From Synergistes jonesii (GTDB taxonomy: Bacteria > Synergistota > Synergistia > Synergistales > Synergistaceae), in the NCBI RefSeq assembly GCF_000712295.1, contig NZ_JMKI01000054.1, forward strand, positions 48,668-112,667: 64,000 nt of DNA, written 5' to 3'. The position numbers and the translations under genes are program-made. The notes under the pieces were generated by a model, which was not told the origin of the DNA, made no database searches, and saw only the letters and a list, made by a program, of their open reading frames with translations. This document shows, piece after piece, positions 10,039-18,402 of the stretch (its first letter is position 1; each line of letters starts with the position of its first letter).

Positions 10039-10611
10039 ATGAAAATATTAGCGTTAATGGGCAGTCCTCGTCTGCGCGGCAACACCGCGATACTGCTGTC
10101 GCAATTTATCAACGGCGCCCGCGCCGCCGGCGGAGAAGCGGAAGTCGTAAACCTACAGGAGGAAAACATCCATCCCTGCGACGCGTGCGACATTTGCGAG
10201 TGCGGCGACAAAGATTTCTGCGTCCACAACGACTCCATGCGCGAGCTGATGAAAAAAGTCGGCGAAGCCGACGCCTTCGTGCTCGCGACGCCGGTATGGT
10301 GGACCGGCGCGTCGTCGCTGACGAAAATTTTTCTTGACCGGCTCTACGGCTACAACACGCGCAAATTCTTCGGCGGCAAGGGCATATATCTGATCACGAC
10401 CTTCGTCGACAATCGCAGATTCGAGCACCCGCTCCCCGGCGCCGACATCGTAGGCTACGCCATCCAGAGCGTTTCGGACTTCACCGGCATGGAATTCCTC
10501 GGGCATCTGCGCTCCGCCATCTCCGGCTGCGTGCTCGACGATACGAAGATACTGGACAAAGCGTTCCTCGAAGGAAAGAATTTCGTTAAAGTCCTAAGTC
10601 ACGCAAAGTAA
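10039..10611 (+). CDS. Flavodoxin-fold NAD(P)H-dependent FMN reductase-like protein
   Basis: A cytoplasmic flavoprotein of the NADPH-dependent FMN reductase/iron-sulfur flavoprotein family. The phosphate-binding loop is MGSPRLRGNTAILL at residues 6-19, and a cysteine cluster (CDACDICECGDKDFC) follows near residue 52. ATPVWWTGASSLTKIFLDR is the second FMN-contacting segment. A Cys-rich loop at this point is common in anaerobe proteins of this family and could hold an Fe-S cluster or redox disulfide. I chose ATG 10039 because GAGGGGG lies 11 bp upstream and the fold begins at once (MKILALMG); the frame is open further upstream. It is a single-gene unit with its own promoter and a trailing hairpin. 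The substrate is unknown. Confidence 0.83.
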   Translation: MKILALMGSPRLRGNTAILLSQFINGARAAGGEAEVVNLQEENIHPCDACDICECGDKDFCVHNDSMRELMKKVGEADAFVLATPVWWTGASSLTKIFLDRLYGYNTRKFFGGKGIYLITTFVDNRRFEHPLPGADIVGYAIQSVSDFTGMEFLGHLRSAISGCVLDDTKILDKAFLEGKNFVKVLSHAK

Positions 10612-10633
10612 AAAAGAAACGAACGCAAAACGG

Positions 10634-10668
10634 CGAAGCCGCGCGCTAAATCTGAGTGCGCGGCTTCG
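10634..10668 (+). terminator. Hairpin after the flavodoxin-like gene
   Basis: CGAAGCCGCGC (10634-10644) pairs perfectly with GCGCGGCTTCG (10658-10668) around a 13-nt loop. The T-tract is poor. The rest of 10669-11030 has no convincing gene. Confidence 0.55.
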
Positions 10669-11030
10669 TGCGTCTTACGAATCCGACAGTCCGGCTTTTC
10701 TCTTTTTCGCCGCTGAATGCGGGCGTTAAAGCTGTGGTGACGAAAAGCGGCAAAATCGTGTCCTTTCATGAAATTCGCCTGCTTTGTTTCTCTGCTCGCA
10801 TCGGCATAGCATAAGTTCACGTCCTTCCCGTATTGCCGTTTAAAAATGCACTTTCTTCAATACGGAAATTTGCCTTTACGCGCCCGCCAAAATGCCGCAG
10901 ACAACTGCAAAAGCGCCGTACCGCGCCGCATTTACCCGTCCATTTTGTGATTTTAGCCGTGATGTTAAAATATTAAGTGAAAATGTTCCTATTTTTTAAT
11001 CTCTCGGATAAAAACGGATACAGTACTTTA
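10669..11030. other. Intergenic region without a supported gene
   Basis: About 360 bp, increasingly A+T-rich to the right. I see no tRNA-like element, no ORF with a good start and no repeat. The right end carries the promoter of the TRAP binding protein. Confidence 0.5.
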
Positions 11031-11039
11031 TGATATAAT
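11031..11039 (+). promoter_or_regulatory. Extended -10 promoter of the TAXI TRAP operon
   Basis: TGATATAAT at 11031-11039 is a TGnTATAAT extended -10 element, about 65 bp before the start codon. No good -35 box is present at 17 bp, as is usual for extended -10 promoters. The identical nonamer precedes the Aas-like gene at 42345. Confidence 0.6.
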
Positions 11040-11105
11040 GCCTAATATATAACAGTTCCATTTTACCGGCCTCGGCCGGAAACCAGAAAAAGGTGTGATG
11101 CTCAG

Positions 11106-12113
11106 ATGAAAAAACTCGCAACGCTGATACTCCTTATCACAATAGCCGCCGTCGCGGCGGCCCCGGCCGCAGCGGCCCCGGCTCCGCAAAAAGACTGGCC
11201 GGCCCAGCTCAAGTTCATGGCAGGCCCTCCCGGCGGCAACTGGTTCGCGCTCGGCAGCGCGATGGCGGACATGTGGTCTAAGAACACGATCTCGGTTACG
11301 AGCAGCACCGGCGGCGGCGTTTCCAACATAATCAACGCCAACGGCCATAAGGGCGACTTCGGTTTCTCGGTCACCTCGCTCCTGGGAGCGGCCATCAAGG
11401 GCGAACAGGACTTTATGGGGCGCCCGGCGAAGAACGCCGCGATACTCGCCAACCTTTATACCCAGTACACCTACTTCATTATGCGCAAAGACTTCGCCGA
11501 GAAGAACAAGATAACCAAACTCGGCGACATCTTCGAGAAGAAGATCCCCGTCAAGATGGCTACGCTGAAGCCCGGCACCTCTTCGGAGTTCGTCGTCAAG
11601 TCGCTCTTTGTTAAGGGTTACGGCGTTACCTATAACGACATCAAGAAGATGGGCGGCTCGATGGAATTCGCCTCCTATGAGGGCGGCGCGGACCTCATCG
11701 CCGACGGACACATCGACCTCTTCATCTTCTCGGTCGGCAGGGTCGCCTCGATCGTCATGAACATCGAGAGCAAGGCCGACATCGTCTGCCTCCCGGTAGA
11801 CGACGGCGCGCTTAAGGCGCTCTCCGACGCCTACGGCACGGTCGCCTTCACGATCGAGCCCGGTATCTACAAGAGCGTGAAGAAGCCCGTCAAGACCGTA
11901 GGCGACTACACCTGCATCGTAGTGCGCGACGACATCCCCGATTCGCTCGCCTACGACCTCTGCAAGGCCCTCTGGGAAAACAAGGCCAGTCTTGCGAAAG
12001 CCGTCAAGGACATCGACGAGCTGACGCCGCAGATCGCTGTGCCGGACGGAGTGCCGACGCAGGCCGGCGCGTTGAAGTATTGGAAAGAGCTGCAGGCCAA
12101 GACGAAGAAGTAA
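11106..12113 (+). CDS. TAXI-family TRAP transporter solute-binding protein
   Basis: A periplasmic substrate-binding protein of the TRAP-associated extracytoplasmic immunogenic (TAXI) family. Residues 1-24 are a signal peptide (MKKLATLILLITIAAVAAAP, cleavage likely near AAAAPAP). The mature start has the TAXI landmark LKFMAGPPGGNWFALGSAM, followed by STGGGVSNIINAN and the segment GDFGFSVTSL. Length 335 is typical. Substrates of TAXI systems are often glutamate-like or other organic acids, but the ligand cannot be read here. The fused permease follows after an intercistronic hairpin, so this is a complete two-gene TRAP system. AAAGGTG before the ATG is an acceptable ribosome site. Confidence 0.93.
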   Translation: MKKLATLILLITIAAVAAAPAAAAPAPQKDWPAQLKFMAGPPGGNWFALGSAMADMWSKNTISVTSSTGGGVSNIINANGHKGDFGFSVTSLLGAAIKGEQDFMGRPAKNAAILANLYTQYTYFIMRKDFAEKNKITKLGDIFEKKIPVKMATLKPGTSSEFVVKSLFVKGYGVTYNDIKKMGGSMEFASYEGGADLIADGHIDLFIFSVGRVASIVMNIESKADIVCLPVDDGALKALSDAYGTVAFTIEPGIYKSVKKPVKTVGDYTCIVVRDDIPDSLAYDLCKALWENKASLAKAVKDIDELTPQIAVPDGVPTQAGALKYWKELQAKTKK

Positions 12114-12134
12114 CGCCGCTGCGCGAGATTTTTT

Positions 12135-12164
12135 AGAAGCAGAGGAGAACCTTCCTCTGCTTCT
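12135..12164 (+). promoter_or_regulatory. Intercistronic hairpin between TRAP binding protein and permease
   Basis: AGAAGCAGAGGA (12135-12146) and TCCTCTGCTTCT (12153-12164) form a perfect 12-bp stem with a 6-nt loop. It has no following T-run. The position suggests partial attenuation or 3'-end protection that raises binding protein over permease; this role is inferred. Confidence 0.6.
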
Positions 12165-12256
12165 CTCACTTATCGACTGTCAAGCGGCGGCTCTACGGCG
12201 TCATTTGATTCTGACGCCGGAGCGTCCGTCCCGTTTTATGCCAGGAGTGTGTGTAA

Positions 12257-14134
12257 ATGCGAAAATTAAGCGGATCAAGTCATAAATTTATGTACGTATA
12301 TTTTGTGGTGATCGGCCTCTTTCACCTCTATACCTCCGTATTCGGAGCCTATGAATCATACTTGCAGAAAAATATCCATCTCGGGCTGGTGCTCCCGACG
12401 GCCTTCTTTTTATTCCCGATGTTCAAAAAAGCGCCCATGGACCGCGTGCCCCTCTATGACTGGGCGCTCGGGGCCTTATCCGCGATCCCCTCGCTCTACG
12501 CGATCGTCAACTATGACAGCATCGTGATGCGCATCCAGCAGGTCGATCCTCTGACCGCCGCCCAGTTCTGGTGCGGCATACTGCTATTCGTGCTGCTGCT
12601 CGAAGGTACGCGCCGCGTCGTCGGGCTGCCGCTGACGCTGATCGCCTTCCTTTTCGCCGCTTATATGTACTTCGGTCAGTCGCTGCCCGGCATAATGAAG
12701 GGGCTGTCGTTCTCTATGTCCGAAGTCGTTGAGCAGATATACCTGACCGACGAAGGAGTCTTCTCGATGCCGCTGGGCGTCTCCGCGACGCTCGTCGCCG
12801 CCTTCCTCATCTTCGGCGGCTTCCTTGAAAAATGCGGCACGGGCCCGTACTTCATGGAAGTCGCTCAGGCCTTCACCGGCACAGCGCCGGGCGGCCCCGC
12901 CAACATCGCGGTCATGAGCTCCTGCCTCTTCGGCTCGATATCGGGCTCCGCGGTCGCCAACGTCTACGGCACCGGCACATTCACGATACCTCTTATGAAA
13001 AAGATCGGCTATCCGCCGCACTTCGCCGGCGCGGTCGAAGCGGTGGCCAGCTCCGGCGGGCAGATAATGCCGCCCGTCATGGGTGCCGGCGCCTTCCTCA
13101 TGGCTTCCTTCCTCGGCGTGCCCTTCACTAAAATAATCGTCGCCGCCATCACGCCGGCGATGATCTACTACGCGGCCGTCTTCCTCATGATTCGCCTCGA
13201 AGCTATGAAGCGCGGACTTAAGGGGCTTGCGCCCGAGGATCTTCCCGACAAAAAGCAGGTGCTGAAAAAAGCGTATCTCTTCCTGCCGATCATCGCGCTC
13301 GTCTACTTCCTATTCGTCGGGATGACGCCGATGCGCGCCGCCGCGATAGGCGTCCTCGTCTCGTGGCTCGTTTCGCTTCCGCAGCCCGACAAGCGTATGG
13401 GGCCGCGTGCGGTCGTCGACGCTATCTACAACGGCGTTAAAAACGTCACGCTCGTCTGCGTGGCCTGCGCTACGGCCGGCATAGTGCTCGCCTCCGTCTC
13501 GCTGACGGGAGTCGGAGTCAAGCTCGTCGGTCTCGTGCTCGCCTTTACGAGCGGGCTGCCGTTGCTCGCGCTCTTCCTCGTCATGATCGTTTCGCTCATC
13601 CTCGGCATGGGGCTGCCGACGACGGGCGCGTACATCCTCGCCTCCGCGCTCGGCGTCCCTATCCTCACGAAGCTCGGATTCCCGGCAATATCAGCGCATA
13701 TGTTCGTCTTCTACTACGCGATAATATCTAACATCACGCCGCCCGTCGCGCTCGCCGCGTACGCCGCGGCGTCCATAGCTGGCTCCGACCCGAACAGGAC
13801 TGGCTTCGAAGCCTGCCGTCTCGGCTTCCTCGCGTTCGTCACGCCCTTCGCCTTCTGCTACGATCCGGGCATACTGCTGCAGGGCACGCTGCCGGAGAAC
13901 CTCTTCGGCATACTCGCCTGCTGCGTCGCCTGCTTAGGCTTCGGCTTCGCGATGATGGGCTACCTGAACCGCGCGCTGAAGCCTTGGGAGAGGCTGCTCT
14001 TCGTCCTCTTCGCGGTCATGGGTCTCTGCCCCGACCGCCTGATAACGTCGATAGGTGCGGCCGGGGTCGTAGCGGCGTGGGTATTCTTCGCAAAGACGGG
14101 AAAGAAAAACGTACAGCCCCCTGCGGCGGCTTAG
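12257..14134 (+). CDS. TRAP transporter fused permease (4TM/12TM, DctQ-DctM fusion)
   Basis: An inner-membrane, cation-coupled uptake permease in which the small (DctQ) and large (DctM) TRAP subunits are fused, the usual partner of TAXI binding proteins. The sequence is hydrophobic throughout, with many helices. Conserved stretches include GTAPGGPANIAVMSS, SGSAVANVYGTGTFTIPLMK and VEAVASSGGQIMPPVMGAGAF in the first half of the DctM part. GMGLPTTGAYILAS and NITPPVALAAYAAASIAGSDP follow later. At 625 residues it matches the fused family. The start ATG 12257 has a GGAG-type ribosome site about 8 bp upstream. A clear terminator follows, so the operon ends here. Confidence 0.93.
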   Translation: MRKLSGSSHKFMYVYFVVIGLFHLYTSVFGAYESYLQKNIHLGLVLPTAFFLFPMFKKAPMDRVPLYDWALGALSAIPSLYAIVNYDSIVMRIQQVDPLTAAQFWCGILLFVLLLEGTRRVVGLPLTLIAFLFAAYMYFGQSLPGIMKGLSFSMSEVVEQIYLTDEGVFSMPLGVSATLVAAFLIFGGFLEKCGTGPYFMEVAQAFTGTAPGGPANIAVMSSCLFGSISGSAVANVYGTGTFTIPLMKKIGYPPHFAGAVEAVASSGGQIMPPVMGAGAFLMASFLGVPFTKIIVAAITPAMIYYAAVFLMIRLEAMKRGLKGLAPEDLPDKKQVLKKAYLFLPIIALVYFLFVGMTPMRAAAIGVLVSWLVSLPQPDKRMGPRAVVDAIYNGVKNVTLVCVACATAGIVLASVSLTGVGVKLVGLVLAFTSGLPLLALFLVMIVSLILGMGLPTTGAYILASALGVPILTKLGFPAISAHMFVFYYAIISNITPPVALAAYAAASIAGSDPNRTGFEACRLGFLAFVTPFAFCYDPGILLQGTLPENLFGILACCVACLGFGFAMMGYLNRALKPWERLLFVLFAVMGLCPDRLITSIGAAGVVAAWVFFAKTGKKNVQPPAAA

Positions 14135-14162
14135 CCGGAAGCGCCGTAAGCGTTATAAAGAA

Positions 14163-14186
14163 AGAGGGTCTTCGGGCCCTCTTTTT
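14163..14186 (+). terminator. Intrinsic terminator of the TAXI TRAP operon
   Basis: AGAGGGTC, loop TTCG, GGCCCTCT (8-bp stem with one G-T pair), then TTTT. It is a canonical rho-independent terminator 29 bp after the permease stop. Confidence 0.85.
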
Positions 14187-14195
14187 AGTATGTTT

Positions 14196-14336
14196 TTATT
14201 TCAACAGGTCCGCGTCGTCTCGTGTTCCGCCTCGTGGTATGGCTTTCCCCTCCCATACATTTGCTTTAAGAAACGCTTCGGCGCATCCATTTAATTGCGC
14301 GCTCTGCGCCCCAATAAACAGCTTTGAAGGGGTTCG
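14196..14336 (-). pseudogene. Possible gene remnant, 3' end only
   Basis: Between the TRAP operon and the UvrA-like gene the minus strand is open for 46 codons after a stop, with no start codon. Its product reads like a real C-terminus (FIGAQSAQLNGCAEAFLK then WEGKAIPRGGTRDD) and ends in TAA. I do not recognise the parent. It may be what is left of a gene lost between the two operons, but the stretch is short and chance is possible. The remaining bases, 14337-14601, show nothing else. Confidence 0.3.
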
Positions 14337-14601
14337 TCATCATTCAACATCAGGGAGCGTCCGCGTTAAGAAAGATATGTCTCCTTCAGGAAGTTACAGG
14401 AGCCGCGCGCCGGGACCATCGCCGCTCAATCGTTGACACGATGTAACGATGTGCTCGGATACCCTGTCAACGACGGACGCGCCGCCTTATTAACGATATT
14501 GAACAGCTGCGGGTGGCAAGTGTGTGCATTTTATAACGATATGGTGCATATGCCGCTGCGCTTCGCCGTCCGCGGCTCTATTTCTGTGAGATCCCATCCA
14601 G

Positions 14602-17157
14602 CTAAGCCGGCGTTTTGTCAGTAGGGTGCGCTGATATTTTTGAGGGTCTAAAAGATATATATTTCCCGGTTATACTTTCAGGATTCAAAGCAATTTCCTC
14701 CGGCGTCCCGCAAGCGACTATCCTGCCTCCATCTTCGCCCCCACCAGGTCCAATATCGATGATATAGTCCGCATTCCTGATTACGTCAAGGTCGTGTTCA
14801 ATAACGACTACCGTTGCGCCATTGTCTATCAGGGTTTGGAATACACCCAGCAGAGATTTTACGTCTAAGGGATGAAGCCCGATGGTAGGCTCGTCGAAAA
14901 CAAACATGGAGTCCGCCTGCGCCCTTCCCATTTCACTGGCAAGCTTTAGGCGCTGAGCTTCCCCTCCGGAAAGGCTCGGCGTTTCTTCGCCTACGGTAAG
15001 GTAACCAAGTCCCAGACTTTGCAGGACCGACAGACGCCCATACACATTCTTCATATCCTTACAGAAAGAGAGTGCGGTATTCACATCCATATCCATGATC
15101 TCAGGAAGAGAACGGGATTCACCAACTTTGTTCGTGTACTTTACTCTATATGCGTCCCGTCCGTACCTTGAGCCCCTGCACTCCGGGCATGGGACATCTA
15201 CGTCCGGCAAAAATTGCACATCCAAACTGATAGAACCAGTCCCGTCACAGGTCGGGCATCGCAGATTTCCCGTGTTATATGAAAAGTCGCCGGCCTTAAA
15301 GCCATGTTCTTTCGCGCTCTTTGTGCGGGCAAATATCTTTCTCAGCTCGTCATGGACATTTGCATATGTGGCTATCGTGGAACGGACATTGATTCCGATA
15401 GGCGCTGCGTCGATCAGCTTGATGTGTCTGATTCCTCCTGCGTCCAGCGAACGGACGTGTTCAGGAAGCGCTTTTTCAGAGATCATCGCCTCCAATCCGG
15501 GCACAAGGCTTTCTAAAATCATCGTGGTTTTTCCCGAACCGGATACGCCCGTGACGACGGTCAACCTCCCCTTTGGAATATCCACTTCAAGAGGTTTTAC
15601 AGTATGGATATCAGATGTGGACATATGGATCCTTCCATATGAGAAAAGCCCGCATCGCCCTGCTCTTTTTCGCATATCGGATTCTGCATTCCCAGAAAGA
15701 AACGGGCCGATCTGTGAAACTTTATTGTCAATGATATCCTTGATCGTACCTTCTGCGATGACATTTCCACCTCCCGCGCCTGCCTCGGGGCCCATCTCAA
15801 TGATCCAGTCGGCTTCCTTCAAGATCTGTGTATCATGGTCCACTAAAAGCACGGAATTACCATCCGCGATCAGGTCATGCATAACTCCGTTCAGCCCCAC
15901 GATATTGGATGGGTGCAGACCGATGGATGGTTCATCCAACACGTACAATACACCGGTTGTTCTGTTCCGCACAGCACGGGCAAGCTGCATCCTCTGACGC
16001 TCCCCCGTCGACAGAGTGGACGCCGCACGGTCAAGCGTCAGATAGGAAAGCCCAAGGTCCATGAGACGTTCCGCGACCGTCTGAAAAGCTTCACAAATGC
16101 TCTCTGCCATAGGCCGCATTTCGGAAGGTACAGAATCCGGCACACCGGGCACCCATTCCACCAGCTCCTTCAATGTCATTGTGCAGGCTTCATCCAAAGA
16201 TATTCCGCGGAGTTTCGGCGCTCTGGCCTTTTCTGAAAGTCTCGTCCCTCCGCAGTCCGGGCAGACTCCGGTTCTGAGGAATTTCTCGACGCGCTTCATT
16301 CCCTTTTCGTCTTTTACCTTTGAAAGCGCGTTTTCCACAGTGTAGATGGCGTTGAAATATGTAAAGTCCATTTCTCCCGACGCGCCGCTTGTCTGATTCT
16401 GGTAGATCATATGTTTCTTGATTGCCGGGCCGTGGAAAACGATATCCCGCTCTTTTCCAGTCAGCTCCCGGAAAGGCACGTCAGTCCTTACGCCAAGATC
16501 CCTGGCAATATCCTTCATCAGACTCCACATCAGAGTCTGCCACGGAAGGACCGCGCCTTCATCTATGGAAAGAGATTCGTCCGGCACCAGCGTGGACTCA
16601 TCCACCACATTTACAAAACCGGTGCCTTCACAGGTCGGACATGCTCCTGAACTGTTGAACGCCAATTCTTCCGCACCGGGGCCGAAAAATCTCACGCCGC
16701 ATTCAGGGCAGATGATTTCTCTCTCTGCCGCTACATCCATCGACGGCGGACAATAGTGTCCGTTGGGGCATCGGTGGCTGCCAAGCCTTGAATACATGAG
16801 GCGCAGGCTGTTTAGCAGCTCTGTTCCCGTGCCGAAGGTGGAACGGATGCCGGGCACGCCCGGCCTCTGGTGCAATGCAAGTGACGCCGGGACATAAAGC
16901 AGCTCTTCCACATCTGCTTTCGCCGCCTGCGTCATGCGCCTTCTCGTGTATGTCGATAAAGCGTCCAGATAGCGTCTCGACCCTTCGGCATACAAAACGC
17001 CCAGAGCGAGCGAAGACTTACCGGAGCCGGACACTCCGGCAATTCCTACGATCTTGTTCAGCGGTATATCCACATCGATATTTTTCAGATTGTGTACCCG
17101 CGCTCCGCGAACCTGAATCTTTTTCGGCGCCCCCGTCTCATCGTTCATAATGCGCAT
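14602..17157 (-). CDS. UvrA-like ABC ATPase, 851-residue form
   Basis: A second UvrA-family ATPase, not orthologous in detail to the one at 7619-9895. The first ATPase module has Walker [14 protein letters not shown] near residue 43 and a degenerate signature LSTGERQRMQLA in place of LSGGE. The second has GVSGSGKTTM near residue 545 and an intact [10 protein letters not shown]. Walker B sites are LYVLDEPSIGLHP and VFDEPTIGLHP. Zinc-module cysteine pairs are CPTCEGTG, CPDCGGTR, CPTCDGTG and CPECRGSR. Base composition is more mixed than in the flanking genes, suggesting acquisition. The start could be ATG 17157 or ATG 17148 (MNDETG). A short leader ORF and a palindrome lie just upstream. Likely roles are DNA repair or drug tolerance; this is not established. 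Confidence 0.88.
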   Translation of the reverse strand: MRIMNDETGAPKKIQVRGARVHNLKNIDVDIPLNKIVGIAGVSGSGKSSLALGVLYAEGSRRYLDALSTYTRRRMTQAAKADVEELLYVPASLALHQRPGVPGIRSTFGTGTELLNSLRLMYSRLGSHRCPNGHYCPPSMDVAAEREIICPECGVRFFGPGAEELAFNSSGACPTCEGTGFVNVVDESTLVPDESLSIDEGAVLPWQTLMWSLMKDIARDLGVRTDVPFRELTGKERDIVFHGPAIKKHMIYQNQTSGASGEMDFTYFNAIYTVENALSKVKDEKGMKRVEKFLRTGVCPDCGGTRLSEKARAPKLRGISLDEACTMTLKELVEWVPGVPDSVPSEMRPMAESICEAFQTVAERLMDLGLSYLTLDRAASTLSTGERQRMQLARAVRNRTTGVLYVLDEPSIGLHPSNIVGLNGVMHDLIADGNSVLLVDHDTQILKEADWIIEMGPEAGAGGGNVIAEGTIKDIIDNKVSQIGPFLSGNAESDMRKRAGRCGLFSYGRIHMSTSDIHTVKPLEVDIPKGRLTVVTGVSGSGKTTMILESLVPGLEAMISEKALPEHVRSLDAGGIRHIKLIDAAPIGINVRSTIATYANVHDELRKIFARTKSAKEHGFKAGDFSYNTGNLRCPTCDGTGSISLDVQFLPDVDVPCPECRGSRYGRDAYRVKYTNKVGESRSLPEIMDMDVNTALSFCKDMKNVYGRLSVLQSLGLGYLTVGEETPSLSGGEAQRLKLASEMGRAQADSMFVFDEPTIGLHPLDVKSLLGVFQTLIDNGATVVVIEHDLDVIRNADYIIDIGPGGGEDGGRIVACGTPEEIALNPESITGKYISFRPSKISAHPTDKTPA

Positions 17158-17197
17158 CTTCTTCCGTGTATTCCTCGTATGTCATATCTTTATTCAT
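17138..17197 (-). CDS. Possible 19-codon leader peptide overlapping the UvrA-like start
   Basis: ATG at 17197 opens a 19-codon ORF (MNKDMTYEEYTEEDAHYER) ending in TGA at 17138-17140. It runs past the UvrA-like start codons in another frame. Overlap of this sort could couple translation, as with leader peptides of resistance genes. Its own ribosome site is weak, so expression is uncertain. Confidence 0.3.
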   Translation of the reverse strand: MNKDMTYEEYTEEDAHYER

Positions 17198-17269
17198 GAG
17201 AAGCTGTAGCCCTTTCAAAAAATTTTTTTGCTTGAGAGCTTGAGAGGCCGCATAAACAGCCATTACTGC

Positions 17270-17296
17270 GGATTATCTTACTATTTAAGATAATCC
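17270..17296. promoter_or_regulatory. Perfect 11-bp inverted repeat upstream of the UvrA-like gene
   Basis: GGATTATCTTA (17270-17280), spacer CTATT, TAAGATAATCC (17286-17296). It lies about 110 bp upstream of the UvrA-like start codon in an A+T-rich patch and could be an operator or an RNA hairpin in the leader. Confidence 0.5.
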
Positions 17297-17299
17297 TGC

Positions 17300-17650
17300 A
17301 ATTTTATTTTCAGCGCAAATATAATAACCTTACAATCAGCTGTCAAGTGTGGCGTATCGGCGCGCGGCGAAAGCCAAACGCAAGCAGCGGCGAGAACATC
17401 CGCAGAGAAAAGAAGGCTGTTCCGGCGGGCGGGCGTAAGCATCGCGGAGGTGGTCGCGGCGTACGGCTCAGCAAGCGGCGGCAGTAAGGATAAGCTGGCC
17501 GAAACGCCGACCGCCCTCCAAAGCGTCGGCGGTCTCTTTTTTATCGCGGCCGTACCGTCATTCGGTTTGTCGAGAGAAGGCCTCGCCGCAGCCCAGCCGC
17601 ATATCCCGCGGTTATGGCCTTCGCTTATATGGCGTTCCCCTACAGTTTCA
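17300..17650. other. Intergenic region without a supported gene
   Basis: About 350 bp of G+C-rich DNA with no ORF that has both a plausible start and protein-like composition. It probably contains the promoter of the UvrA-like gene at its left side. Nothing else is recognised. Confidence 0.45.
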
Positions 17651-17675
17651 GCGTCTGCCGCGGAAGAGGTGATTT

Positions 17676-17728
17676 GGCCGTTCTTTCATATTTTTTAGAT
17701 ATTCGTACTGCGCGGCGCCGGCGCCGCG
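17676..17728 (-). pseudogene. Decayed 3' fragment of the MBL gene at 19752
   Basis: Read on the minus strand this gives GAAQYEYLKNMKERP, matching GAAQYEYLKKIMKEQL at the C-terminus of the MBL protein at 19752-20543. At DNA level the match runs from TCTTTCAT to GGCGCC with a 3-bp gap and few changes. The reading frame ends at a later TGA. It lies directly after the flavodoxin gene, so an MBL copy or a recombination event once placed this end here. The region includes the perfect palindrome CGCGGCGCCGGCGCCGCG at 17711-17728. Confidence 0.55.
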
Positions 17729-17741
17729 TGCCGTTATCTTT

Positions 17742-18392
17742 CTATCTTCCGTTTACCATCCTCGCGCCGGCTGCCCTTGCCTGTTCCAGCTTCTCAGGGA
17801 ATACTGAATTGTGTCGTTCGGCCTTTGCTTCCGGGTCAAACATCGTCCAATCATATTTAGAGTAATCGCTGACTTGTTTGGTATCTCCGGCGAACAGGGA
17901 TTCCGTAGGGCCGATGAAGCGGCTGAGCGTTCCCTGGTATTGCTCTGCAAGATGGCGGTAATATCCGCCCGGCTCGTAGGCCTCGTCCGGCGCATTACTG
18001 GCCATAATGAAGAGGACGGGGATCCGGCGGTCGTTGTAGCTGAAGAATTCAGTTTTATAGGTGATGTACTGAAAAATCAGCCGCTCGTAAAGCGCGCGGA
18101 ACGCCGCCGTCGTTTCGCCCAGATAGTTTGGTGCGCCCAGAATCAATCCATCCGCCGCACGAATTTTTTCGAGCACCGCTGTGAGATCGTCCCGGCAGAC
18201 GCAATGTCCGTAATGTTTTTCAGTCTTGCATCCGAAGCAGGAAATACAGCCGGAATACTTCCCGAGGCTATACAGGTCGAAAACTTCGACTTCCGCACCC
18301 GCTTCCCGCGCTCCTTTCGCCGCAGAATTTACCAATGAGGCCGTATTCCATGTTTTTCTTGGGCTTGCGTTGATCGCTAAGATATGCTTCAT
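17742..18392 (-). CDS. Flavodoxin-fold NAD(P)H-dependent oxidoreductase
   Basis: A cytoplasmic FMN-binding protein of the flavodoxin-like/NADPH-dependent FMN reductase group. The FMN phosphate loop is INASPRKTWNTASLVNSA at residues 6-23. A Cys-rich segment CISCFGCKTEKHYGHCVC lies near residue 50, and GAPNYLGETTAAFRALYERL near residue 85 provides the ring-binding loop. I chose ATG 18392 because the fold starts at once (MKHILAINASPRK) and GAGGCG lies 10-14 bp upstream; an upstream in-frame ATG would overlap the preceding gene. It starts 10 bp after the MBL-rubredoxin gene ends, so the two are one operon and may form an electron-transfer pair. Confidence 0.84.
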   Translation of the reverse strand: MKHILAINASPRKTWNTASLVNSAAKGAREAGAEVEVFDLYSLGKYSGCISCFGCKTEKHYGHCVCRDDLTAVLEKIRAADGLILGAPNYLGETTAAFRALYERLIFQYITYKTEFFSYNDRRIPVLFIMASNAPDEAYEPGGYYRHLAEQYQGTLSRFIGPTESLFAGDTKQVSDYSKYDWTMFDPEAKAERHNSVFPEKLEQARAAGARMVNGR

Positions 18393-18402
18393 TTCTGTCG
18401 CC

